From positions 268,471 through 332,470 of the forward strand of contig JAHBVV010000004.1 of the NCBI GenBank assembly GCA_019637335.1: a stretch of 64,000 bases of DNA. The letters run 5' to 3'. The position numbers and the translations under genes are program-made. This DNA comes from Candidatus Hydrogenedentota bacterium. Lineage in GTDB: Bacteria > Hydrogenedentota > Hydrogenedentia > Hydrogenedentales > JAEUWI01. Positions 42,639 to 49,986 of this stretch are shown piece after piece. The notes under the pieces were generated by a model. That model had not been told where the DNA came from and did not search any database. It saw only the letters and a list, made by a program, of their open reading frames with translations. Numbering within the stretch: position 1 is the stretch's first letter; each line of letters opens with the position of its first letter.

Positions 42639-44078
42639 TCAAAAATCCCGGAACGGGCCGCGCGGTTCCGACGCGTCCATCTCCGCGCGCCACGCGGCGA
42701 AACGCTCCCGCATCATCTTCAGAATCTCCGGGCGCTCTTTCGAGAGGTCGTTCTGCTCCCCGATGTCTTCCGAGAGATCGTACAGCCCCGATCCGCGCTT
42801 CGCATCCACCCATTTCCAATGGCCCACGCGCGCGGCCTTCTCTTCGCGGCGCTGCCAGAACATCGCCTCGCGCGGGGACGCCCCGCCCCCGAGCGCCGCC
42901 CGGATGTCGTAGCCGTCGATCACCACGCCCTCGGGCAGCGGCGCTCCCGCCGCTGCCGCCAGCGTGGGGAAGAGGTCCAGCGCGGTCACGAAGGCGTCCG
43001 ACACCGTCCCGGGCCGGGTCACGCGGGGCCACCGGATCAGGCACGGCACGCGCACACCCCCTTCCAGCACCTGGCCTTTGCGCCCGTTCAGCGGGCTGTT
43101 GTCCGCGCCGCCGGAACCGCCGTTGTCGGAGAAGAAGATCACGATGGTGTTGTCCGCGACCCCATGCGCCTCCAGGGCGTCCAGAATCTTGCCGATCGAG
43201 GCGTCCATGCACGTGACCGCGGCCTTATACCCCAGATCGCGCTCCGCCCTGTTCGGCACCATGGCCTCCTGGCCGTAGCGCTGGCCCTTCTGGAGCCCGG
43301 CCTCCGAAAGCAACTCCGGGTACATCGCGCGGAATTCGTCCGGCGCCTGCACCGATCCCCGGATTGCGGGATCGAGGTTGGACGCCCCATGCGGCGCGTT
43401 GAACGGCACATAGAGAAAGAACGGCTGCTCCCGGCGCGCTTCCAGAAAGCGCAGCGATTCCCGCTCGAAAAGATACGTCGCGTAGGCGCCCTTGTCTTCC
43501 ACCGTGGGCATGTTGTCCCGGTACATCGACGGCGTGCCGTAGCGCTCGTGGGTGTAGTAGTCGATCCCGGTGTTCGTGAACCCGTAAAACGCGTCGAAGC
43601 CCCGCTGGAGCGGTAGAAAGCGCTTGAGCTGGCCACCGTCCCACTTGCCGAAGACCCCGCACGCATAGCCCGCATCGCTCAGGATGTCGGAGATCATCAT
43701 CTCCCGCGTGTCCATCCCCAGAATCCGCTCCGGCGTATACGGGTAGTCCTCCGGCGTGATCTCCACCCCAAGATCCGCCACGTCGTTCCGGATCATGTCG
43801 TACAGCCCGTTCCGCTGCGGGTAACGCCCCGTCAGCAGGCTCCCGCGCGACGGCGTGCACGCCGGCCACGCCACGTAGAAATCCGTCAGCCGCAGGCCCT
43901 CCGACGCAAGCCGGTCGAGATTCGGCGTAAGGATCGCGTCATTCGTCACGCCCAGGTCGTTGTACCCCTGATCATCGGAAACAATCACCACAATATTCGG
44001 CGGCGCCGCCACGGCGGCAAGCGCCACCCCGAAAACAACGGCCACCAGACAGCGCGTCAGCCAGGTAAACGCGGACAT
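42639..44078 (-). CDS. Sulfatase (arylsulfatase type), canonical motif
   Basis: A 479-residue exported sulfatase. Signal peptide about 1-25; PNIVVIVSDDQGYNDLGV with metal-binding Asp residues; the formylglycine motif C74-T-P-S-R78 in WPACTPSRGSLLTGRYP; and TIVIFFSDNGGSGG with the second Asp-Asn pair. Cys74 would be oxidised to formylglycine by an anaerobic or aerobic maturase, not encoded here. It removes sulfate esters from a glycan or aryl substrate in the periplasm or outside. GGAGG just before ATG 44078; the frame is open to 44183. It converges on the AGE gene. Confidence 0.93.
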   Translation of the reverse strand: MSAFTWLTRCLVAVVFGVALAAVAAPPNIVVIVSDDQGYNDLGVTNDAILTPNLDRLASEGLRLTDFYVAWPACTPSRGSLLTGRYPQRNGLYDMIRNDVADLGVEITPEDYPYTPERILGMDTREMMISDILSDAGYACGVFGKWDGGQLKRFLPLQRGFDAFYGFTNTGIDYYTHERYGTPSMYRDNMPTVEDKGAYATYLFERESLRFLEARREQPFFLYVPFNAPHGASNLDPAIRGSVQAPDEFRAMYPELLSEAGLQKGQRYGQEAMVPNRAERDLGYKAAVTCMDASIGKILDALEAHGVADNTIVIFFSDNGGSGGADNSPLNGRKGQVLEGGVRVPCLIRWPRVTRPGTVSDAFVTALDLFPTLAAAAGAPLPEGVVIDGYDIRAALGGGASPREAMFWQRREEKAARVGHWKWVDAKRGSGLYDLSEDIGEQNDLSKERPEILKMMRERFAAWRAEMDASEPRGPFRDF

Positions 44079-44188
44079 AACACCTCCTCGGTATCCTCTT
44101 GCGACTTCGCCAAACCGTCTAGTGTAGGGCCCCGCGCCAGCCGGTGCAAGGCGCGGCCAAGAGGCCCGCCCGGTTGGCTTCAACCCCG
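44079..44188. other. Upstream region of the sulfatase
   Basis: GC-rich spacer leading to the AT-rich palindrome region. The whole stretch from here to 44497 (about 420 bases) lacks a gene; its palindrome, promoter-like motif and tandem repeat are listed separately. Confidence 0.4.
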
Positions 44189-44221
44189 TTTCATACTAAT
44201 TTGACACAAATTAGTATGAAA
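44189..44221. repeat. Perfect AT-rich 15-base palindrome
   Basis: TTTCATACTAATTTG at 44189-44203, a 3-base centre ACA, and its exact reverse complement at 44207-44221. Only 5 of the 15 positions in an arm are G or C-type, in sharp contrast to the GC-rich surroundings. Could be an operator or a hairpin in RNA. Confidence 0.9.
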
Positions 44222-44249
44222 TTGACATTTTGTAAGTATCTGTTAATAA
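44222..44249 (+). promoter_or_regulatory. Promoter-like motif next to the palindrome, no gene downstream
   Basis: Consensus TTGACA (44222-44227) and TAATAA (44244-44249), spacing 16. It points into the non-coding tandem repeat and, beyond it, antisense to the third sulfatase. Confidence 0.45.
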
Positions 44250-44305
44250 GATGGTTACGTCGTTGCGACCGCGATTGAAACGCCTCATAGTCTTCAGGAA
44301 ACTCT

Positions 44306-44466
44306 GTGCCACCCGATGTGACTCCGCCACTTTGTGTGCCCGTCGTCCAGTGCCCGTCCGACATGCGCAAGGCCCCAAGTACGCGTCCAACCCCGTGCCA
44401 CGCGATGGGACTCCACCACTTCGTGTGCCCGTCGTACATTGCCCGTCCGACATGCCAGCAGGCCCC
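44306..44466. repeat. Two-copy imperfect tandem repeat of ~89 bases
   Basis: Copies start at 44306 and 44395 with GTGCCAC.CGATG.GACTCC, share TGTGCCCGTCGT.CA and TGCCCGTCCGACATGC, and end in GGCCCC at 44376 and 44466. Base differences are scattered. Not coding on either strand as far as I can tell. Confidence 0.8.
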
Positions 44467-44497
44467 GGGCGAGCGGCTCACCAACAAAACCCGCCCC

Positions 44498-46384
44498 TCA
44501 ATCCACCGTCTCGTTCGTCCCCAGCAGTTCGTTCAGCGCCCGGTTGAGCACCCGCACCGTATACTTGCCCTGCGCCACCATCTCCTCGCGGTAGGCCTTG
44601 TTCCGCCGCATCGCATCCAGCGCCGGAAGCGCGTCCTCTTCCATTTCATCGAGCACAATCGCTGCGTGCAGCCGCTCCCACTGCGCACCGCCGTCCACCA
44701 CCGCCACCAGCACGGGCAGCGCCGCCTCCGGCTCGCCCATCCGCGCGAAGGCCCGCGCCGCCGCCACGCGCACCACCGGCGCCGGGTCCTCCAGGATCGG
44801 CCGCAGCGCCGCCCCCGCACCCGCCGCCGCCGCGCCCAGGTTCCCCAGGCCCGTCGCCGCCCAGTAGCGCACCGCAGGATCCGGATCCGCCAGCAGCCCG
44901 ACAAGCCGCTCCCGCGCGCCGGCGCCCGCCAGCGCCAGCGATGCCGCGTCCCGGATTCTCTCCATCCGCGCCGCGCCGTCCGGCCCATTCAGCACGGCCC
45001 AGGCGCTCCCGGCCGCCTCCGCCTCCGCCACCAGCAGCGGCTCCGGAATCAGGCCCGTGTCGCGCGTCTCCGCCACCCAGTCCAGGTGCGCCCGCCGCAG
45101 GCGCTCCAGCGCTTCCCGGTGCGCCGGGTCCTCCGCGAGGTTGCGCAGCTCGTGGGGATCGTTCTCCACGTCGTACAGCTCCTCGAAAGGCTTCCGGTCC
45201 GCGAGAAACAGCGCCACCGCCGGCGCCGCGTCCCCTTCCGCCTGCGCCCGCCGGATCTCGCGCATCGTCGCGCCCTTTTCCGGGGTGTTCATATACTGGT
45301 AGTACGGCTTGAACGGCTCGTAATTCCGGATGTAACGGTACTTCGCGTCGCGCACCATTCGGATGATGTCGTAGCGCTCGTCCATGCGGTCCCGCGCACC
45401 ATGGATATACGCGCGCGGCGCCGGAATCCCCGCGCCCAGAAAGGCCTGGCCCTGCACGTGCCCCGGCGCGTCCAGACCCGCCAGCCGAAGCGCCGTCGGC
45501 CCCAGATCCATCAGGCTGACCAGCCGCTCATCGACCGATCCCGGCGCGCCCTGCCCCGCCGCGCGGAACCGCTCCGGTATACGCACAATCAGCGGCACGC
45601 GCGTCCCCGACTCATAAAGCCAGCGCTTCGCCCGCGGCAGGCCCGCCCCGTGGTCCGACCAGAAGATCACGATCGTGTCGTCCGCCAGGCCCGCCTCCTC
45701 CAGCCCCGCCAGGTGCTCACCGGCCCACCGGTCCAGCGCCGCGATCACGTCGTAATAGCGGCCCCAGTCCTCCCGCGTCACCGGCGTGTCCGGGTAATAC
45801 GGCGGCAACGTCTTCGCGGCCGCCGCCCGATCGATCGGCGCGATGCCCTCCGTCACCGATCGGTATTTCTCCTCGTTTTCAATGCCCGACTCGTGGCAGC
45901 CCGTGTAGTTGAACACCGCAAAAAACGGCTGGTCCGGTTCCGGGCGGTTCTTCCAGTGCGCGCGGTTGCTCGATTCGTCCCACGTCCCCGCCGGCGCGTC
46001 AAACTGGTAATCCGTCTTGCTGTTGTTCGTGCAATAGTACCCCGCCGCGCGCAGCGCGACCGTAAACGGCCCGATATGCACCGGCAGCGACGCCTTCCCC
46101 CGCATATGCTGCGTGCCCAGCGACGTCTGGTACATCCCCGTGATAATCGCCGACCGGCTCGGCGCGCACACGCCCGCCGTCGTATACGCCCGCGCAAAGC
46201 GCGTCCCCTCCGCCGCCAGCCGGTCCAGGCGCGGCGTACGCGCCTCCGCATCGCCATAGCAGCCCAGGTGCGGGCCAATATCCTCCGCCGAAAGCCACAC
46301 GATATTCGGGCGATCCGCCGCCCCCGCCGGAAGCAACCACAGCAATCCCGCAAACGCGGCCAGAACACGAAAAAAACGCCACAT
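44498..46384 (-). CDS. Sulfatase with C-terminal HEAT-like repeats
   Basis: A 628-residue exported protein. Signal peptide about 1-23; PNIVWLSAEDIGPHLGCYGD; formylglycine motif C73-A-P-S-R77 in GVCAPSRSAIITGMY; TIVIFWSDHGAGLPRAKRW with the second metal pair, the heparan-N-sulfatase (SGSH)-like form of this motif. After the catalytic domain (~480 residues) come helical pairs such as PDPAVRYWAATGLGNLGAAAA, DPAPVVRVAAARAFARMG and WERLHAAIVLDEM, a HEAT/PBS-lyase-like scaffold. Sulfatase-HEAT fusions are common in planctomycete-like bacteria. GAGGTG is 7 bases before ATG 46384; GTG 46387 is an alternative. Confidence 0.92.
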   Translation of the reverse strand: MWRFFRVLAAFAGLLWLLPAGAADRPNIVWLSAEDIGPHLGCYGDAEARTPRLDRLAAEGTRFARAYTTAGVCAPSRSAIITGMYQTSLGTQHMRGKASLPVHIGPFTVALRAAGYYCTNNSKTDYQFDAPAGTWDESSNRAHWKNRPEPDQPFFAVFNYTGCHESGIENEEKYRSVTEGIAPIDRAAAAKTLPPYYPDTPVTREDWGRYYDVIAALDRWAGEHLAGLEEAGLADDTIVIFWSDHGAGLPRAKRWLYESGTRVPLIVRIPERFRAAGQGAPGSVDERLVSLMDLGPTALRLAGLDAPGHVQGQAFLGAGIPAPRAYIHGARDRMDERYDIIRMVRDAKYRYIRNYEPFKPYYQYMNTPEKGATMREIRRAQAEGDAAPAVALFLADRKPFEELYDVENDPHELRNLAEDPAHREALERLRRAHLDWVAETRDTGLIPEPLLVAEAEAAGSAWAVLNGPDGAARMERIRDAASLALAGAGARERLVGLLADPDPAVRYWAATGLGNLGAAAAGAGAALRPILEDPAPVVRVAAARAFARMGEPEAALPVLVAVVDGGAQWERLHAAIVLDEMEEDALPALDAMRRNKAYREEMVAQGKYTVRVLNRALNELLGTNETVD

Positions 46385-46492
46385 CACAAATCACCTCGCA
46401 AAAAGTACGGCTCACACAACGCCCCCGCAGTGTAGACCGCCCCCGCCCCCCAGTCAACGCCCACGGCCCGCCGCAAAACCCACCGCGAAAAG
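46385..46492. other. Start of the repeat-filled spacer after the HEAT sulfatase gene
   Basis: The region from here to 47088 (about 700 bases) carries no credible gene. This first part holds nothing recognisable; the remainder is the 197-base tandem repeat. Confidence 0.4.
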
Positions 46493-47013
46493 AAAGTCGC
46501 ACAGGCTCATGACGCGCCGGAGGCGGGCGTCCCGCCTGTGTTCAACCCCGAAAGGCGCAAACGTAGGATAGGCGTCCCGCCTGTCCAAAGCGCCGCGAGG
46601 CGCAACAGGATCGCGGACATTCGTGTCCGCGGCAACGTGAGCCCACCGCCAAAAGTTCCCCTAACCCCACCAAAACCACCCCGAAGGGAAAGTGGCACAG
46701 GCTCATGACGCGCCGGAGGCGGGCGTCTCGGCTGTGTTCAACGCCGAAAGGCGCAAACGTAGGATAGGCGTCCCGCCTGTCCAAAGCGCCGCGAGGCGCA
46801 ACAGGATCGCGGACATTCGTGTCCGCGGCAACGTGAGCCCAACCCCAAAAGTTCCCCTGCCCCCCCACCAAGACCACCCCGAAGGGAAAGTGGCACAGAC
46901 TCATGACGCGCCGGAGGCGGGCGTCTCGGCTGTGTTCAGCGCCGAAAGGCGCAAACGTAGGATAGGCGTCCCGCCTGTCCAAAGCGCCGCGAGGCGCAAC
47001 AGGATCGCGGACA
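46493..47013. repeat. Tandem intergenic repeat, period ~197 bases, about 2.6 copies
   Basis: Copies begin with AAAGTNGCACAG at 46493, 46689 and 46887. Each contains GACGCGCCGGAGGCGGGCGT, GGATAGGCGTCCCGCCTGTC and GCGCCGCGAGGCGCAACAGG, each an internal inverted repeat, and ends with GTCCGCGGCAACGTGAGCCC and a CCACCAAAACC tail; the third copy stops early at ATCGCGGACAT. Copies differ by only a few bases. Related single copies are at 18.72-18.85 kb and, more distantly, 40.88-40.93 kb. Confidence 0.92.
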
Positions 47014-47088
47014 TGCCCGACTCCCCGCATCCCAGGGTATACTACGCTCCATACCCCCGGGCCACCGAACCGCGCGAAAGGAGCGGCC

Positions 47089-47433
47089 ATGAACACCCGA
47101 ATCGAATACCTCTACCGCGACGCACACAACTACAAGACCTTCGGCGAAGCCGTCCTCCGCGGGGCGCTTTCGCCGGAGGAAGTCCAGCCCTGCTACCACG
47201 AAAAAACCTGGTTCCTCCCCGAAGAAGTCGGCCTCGACGGCCTCCAGGAACACCCCACCACCAGCGCCGACCACGTCTGGCACGAAATCATCGCGCTCCA
47301 ACCCACCCCCGAGCCACCCACCACCCCCCTGACCGCCCACGCCTTCCTCCAGCGCATGAAAGCCGCCGCCAATGCCCGCTGGGACACCCCTGCCGTGCGC
47401 CAACGGATGATGGAGATCGCCTGCGGGGAATGA
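47089..47433 (+). CDS. Hypothetical protein
   Basis: A 114-residue soluble protein I cannot place in a family. It opens with TRIEYLYRDAHNYKTFGEAVLRG, has the phrase WFLPEEVGLDGLQEHPTTSADHVWHEI cut at the dipeptide DG, and ends in a helical, Arg-rich tail. The composition and codon use fit the host. AAAGGAG lies 6 bases before ATG 47089 and a TATACT hexamer 46 bases upstream (47038-47043). The N-terminal half reads like small uncharacterised proteins seen in defence and plasmid neighbourhoods; it borders the accessory island that starts at 47.5 kb. Confidence 0.65.
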   Translation: MNTRIEYLYRDAHNYKTFGEAVLRGALSPEEVQPCYHEKTWFLPEEVGLDGLQEHPTTSADHVWHEIIALQPTPEPPTTPLTAHAFLQRMKAAANARWDTPAVRQRMMEIACGE

Positions 47434-47577
47434 AGCGTGCGGTGTAGGCGCGCCCAGAGGAGAATCCACCAGTAAACGACGGTCTACTTTCGTAGCATGT
47501 AAAAATAGACTCTCTGGTGGTGTGGAACTCATCAAGTTGAGGGATTTGTGGCCCATAGCCACGCGTAAAGGGCCCTA

Positions 47578-48084
47578 TCATCTTGTCATCGATCTCGCGA
47601 GGCAGTGTATGATTTCCTTTCCGTCCTCGTAGGCCTTTACGACTTCGTCGAATGTGGCAGTAGTGTTTATTTGACCCTCATGGGCAAATTGATTTCGCCA
47701 AGCAATCATGTTCGCGTACGAGTTCCTTATATTCCTTTTGTATTGACGGAGGTGATCTTTTTCTTTCTTTTCAACGTTCAGACAGAACCTATTCACGTAC
47801 TTTTGACCGAAACGCGGTATATATTCTTCCTTGATATCCTTGACCCGGATTCGGCCATTTATCCGACTGAAGTGCGACTCGGCGTAATGACCAAAAATCC
47901 TATGTTTTTTCTGCGAAAATGATATAAAAATTTCTTTTATCGCTAACTCATATACCGTCACCCCGGCTATCGACGCAAATCCCACATACTTAGGACTCAA
48001 GAGCGGATCGCTAAGTGTTGGAACTAAGTCGCGCCAGTGGGCAATGATATCATCTGCATGCTCAAAGTGGTGTTGGTATTGCAT
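47578..48084 (-). CDS. HEPN-domain putative RNase
   Basis: A 168-residue, helix-rich protein with the HEPN catalytic signature R130-N-Q-F-A-H135 (R-x4-6-H) in AWRNQFAHEG, and the usual helix before it. It resembles the MAE_28990/RiboL-PSP group of HEPN proteins, which act as metal-independent RNases in toxin and antiphage systems. Its ATG follows the TAA of the DUF262 gene with no base between, so the two are translated together. The gene is far AT-richer than the surrounding chromosome, a sign of recent acquisition. The stop at 47578 is followed by no clear terminator. Confidence 0.8.
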   Translation of the reverse strand: MQYQHHFEHADDIIAHWRDLVPTLSDPLLSPKYVGFASIAGVTVYELAIKEIFISFSQKKHRIFGHYAESHFSRINGRIRVKDIKEEYIPRFGQKYVNRFCLNVEKKEKDHLRQYKRNIRNSYANMIAWRNQFAHEGQINTTATFDEVVKAYEDGKEIIHCLARSMTR

Positions 48085-49173
48085 TTACTGGTCCAGCAAT
48101 GCTCTGCACACGATTGTCAGTCTATTGTTAACTGTCTTTGTGTCCGTTGTGTTCACTGTGGCAGCGTCAATGAAGTCCTGGTCTTGGCGAAGGTGCTCAA
48201 ATCTCTTCTTAAGATTTCGGGATCCTGTCAGTTTTCTGTGATTCTCTATACATACAGACATCACCGAATCAAGGACGGAAATGTTTAATGGGCCTCGAAT
48301 ATGAAATGGACGCTCTCCAAGGTTTCGAACGACAAGATCTGTCACAATGGGGAAAGCCTTGAAGAACTCCCGTACTTTTGAAGTCTTGCCACTGCGGTGC
48401 TTCCCCATTTCGACATTGAGAAACTCCTTCATGGGCTTCTCATAACCTCCCGCTGAACCGACAAGCGAGAATACCCTTAGGATGAACTCCACATCCCTCA
48501 GATGCTTATCGATGTTCTTGCGCCCCAAGATCTTTCGCCAATTGGGATCCGTGTTTGCTTCTTTGAGCAACTGGCAGAATTCACCACGGAACACGCAATT
48601 GCGAATTTCTTGGGGCTTCAGTGGAACGCCACCAGTGTTCAATCGTTCAAAAATATGGTACGCGCTCGTGCTCTCCCCAATTGGGCGTAATTGCTTTATG
48701 TTAATCGCGCGAAGGACTGACTGCTTCAGTTTCCGCTGATCGGATTCTGCCAGCTCGTCAAATGTCCTCCTATTAAAGTGATTGTTCTCTCCAATACCGG
48801 TCAGTCGGAACACCTGTCGCTTTCCATGAGTGCTTTCCTTCCCGAAGTAGCCCTCAAGGTAGAATACAACACTTAGTATTCTCTGCTGGCCATCAATTAC
48901 TATGTTTTTGCTGTCTTCGTCGACATAGAAGAACACCGGTGGAACCGGAAGCCCTCGAAGGAACGAGTCAATTAGCAAAGACGATTGCTTGATAGACCAT
49001 ACGAATTCGCGCTGGTAATCTGGAATTTCTATATCCCCGTCGATCCACATCTGAGAAATTCCAGAGAGCGTAAAATCAGAGGGATATGTGGCAATCTCGT
49101 AATTTACACTAACTTCCGCTTCGTCTTCTTCACTTTCAGTTTCCAGGTCGTTCTCGTCATCAGGTGCAGACAT
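48085..49173 (-). CDS. DUF262 (GmrS-like) protein paired with the HEPN gene
   Basis: A 362-residue protein. After an acidic N-terminal 25 residues comes the DUF262 domain: IPDYQREFVWSIKQ, the ParB/Srx-like nucleotide motif DGQQR at 94-98, and FERLNTGGVPLKPQEIRN. In GmrSD-type restriction systems DUF262 domains bind and hydrolyse NTP and sense modified phage DNA; they also occur with HEPN or other effectors. The start 49173 is preferred because AGGAAG lies 8 bases upstream; ATG 49191 is the alternative. The ~280-base spacer beyond it is AT-rich with no gene; it probably holds promoters for both directions. Confidence 0.85.
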   Translation of the reverse strand: MSAPDDENDLETESEEDEAEVSVNYEIATYPSDFTLSGISQMWIDGDIEIPDYQREFVWSIKQSSLLIDSFLRGLPVPPVFFYVDEDSKNIVIDGQQRILSVVFYLEGYFGKESTHGKRQVFRLTGIGENNHFNRRTFDELAESDQRKLKQSVLRAINIKQLRPIGESTSAYHIFERLNTGGVPLKPQEIRNCVFRGEFCQLLKEANTDPNWRKILGRKNIDKHLRDVEFILRVFSLVGSAGGYEKPMKEFLNVEMGKHRSGKTSKVREFFKAFPIVTDLVVRNLGERPFHIRGPLNISVLDSVMSVCIENHRKLTGSRNLKKRFEHLRQDQDFIDAATVNTTDTKTVNNRLTIVCRALLDQ

Positions 49174-49454
49174 TACGTGGCTTCCTATCATAGTAGCAAG
49201 TCGTCAAAACGCTGTTTCAATGCATACCAAGGTTACGATTTTGACCTAACGATTTCAACATGGTCGTGAGAAGTGTACAACGTGCAGACGTATAGACAAA
49301 TTGCAACTAATGACGCCGAACCGTGCCGGGTTTGTTACAGCGCTCGATAGCATTAGTAATTTGCTCTGAGCTCGCTAGATACGTTCTCGCAATGCCGGTT
49401 GGTCGTTTTGCCTCTTAGAGCCTACAATGTCAACCACGAGTACCCAGAAGTTAC

Positions 49455-49892
49455 ATGCACAAGCCCCGCAAATCATGGACCCGCGAGGAACTCATCCTCG
49501 CGATAAACCTCTATTGCAAGACCCCATATGGGAAGATCCATATGCGGAATCCCGAAATAATCCGCTTTGCACAACTCATTGGCCGAACGCCCAGTTCGAT
49601 CGTATTCAAGTTGTCGAGTTTTGCCAACATCGATCCCGCGTTGCCGCGCAAGGGTTATGCCAATGTCAGCAAACTCGACCGTGAAGTTTGGGCGGAGTTT
49701 TCTGCGGATTGGGACAGGATGGTATTCGAAAGCGAACAACGGCTGGCGGCGTTAACGGATAAGTCGCTGGAGAGGTCGCGCGGGAGGAGGCGGATATTCC
49801 GCTGCCGGAGGAGGACATCCCCCTCCCCGAGGGCAGGACGTGCGAGGCGGTGGTCCGGCAGCGGGTGAACCAGGGTTTTCCGGCGGGCGGTG
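49455..49892 (+). pseudogene. Truncated, frameshifted HNH endonuclease gene
   Basis: Encodes the N-terminal recognition part of the HNH protein found intact at 51747-52535 (shared WTREELILAINLYCKTP, RNPEII, GRTP, SKLDR). The frame is broken near 49770-49790: beyond it the frame that matches the intact protein continues as EEDIPLPEGRT and VVRQRVNQGF in a different phase, and the homology stops dead at GGCGGGCGGTG (49892), before the HNH motif. The reading frame that remains would give a 137-residue protein with a meaningless Arg-rich tail. The first ~300 bases are clearly diverged from the intact copy (about two thirds identical residues), but the last ~85 bases are nearly identical. Confidence 0.85.
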
Positions 49893-49913
49893 GACACACA
49901 ATCCATTTATTTC

Positions 49914-49942
49914 TTGACAAACCGCCGCCTAAATTGTGAAAT
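49914..49942 (+). promoter_or_regulatory. Promoter of the deaminase gene
   Basis: Consensus TTGACA (49914-49919) and TGAAAT (49937-49942) with a 17-base spacer; the gene starts 45 bases downstream. It lies only ~20 bases after the break in the truncated HNH gene, so the module brings its own promoter. Confidence 0.6.
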
Positions 49943-49986
49943 TAGAACCACAACACATGTAATCCGTATTAATTGGGGCAAAAAAC

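Noticed and set aside
44306-46435. 709-codon open frame on the plus strand
   Set aside because: Antisense to a sulfatase with complete motifs; Arg/Pro/His-rich with no protein-like features.
46542-47447. Overlapping Arg-rich open frames across 46.5-47.4 kb
   Set aside because: They are translations of the 197-base intergenic repeat (recurring RRNRIAD and DRRDAYPTF blocks) and carry on into the real gene at 47089 in another frame.
49192-49454. Small genes in the AT-rich spacer between the DUF262 and truncated HNH genes
   Set aside because: Only short frames without ribosome-binding sites or protein-like composition.
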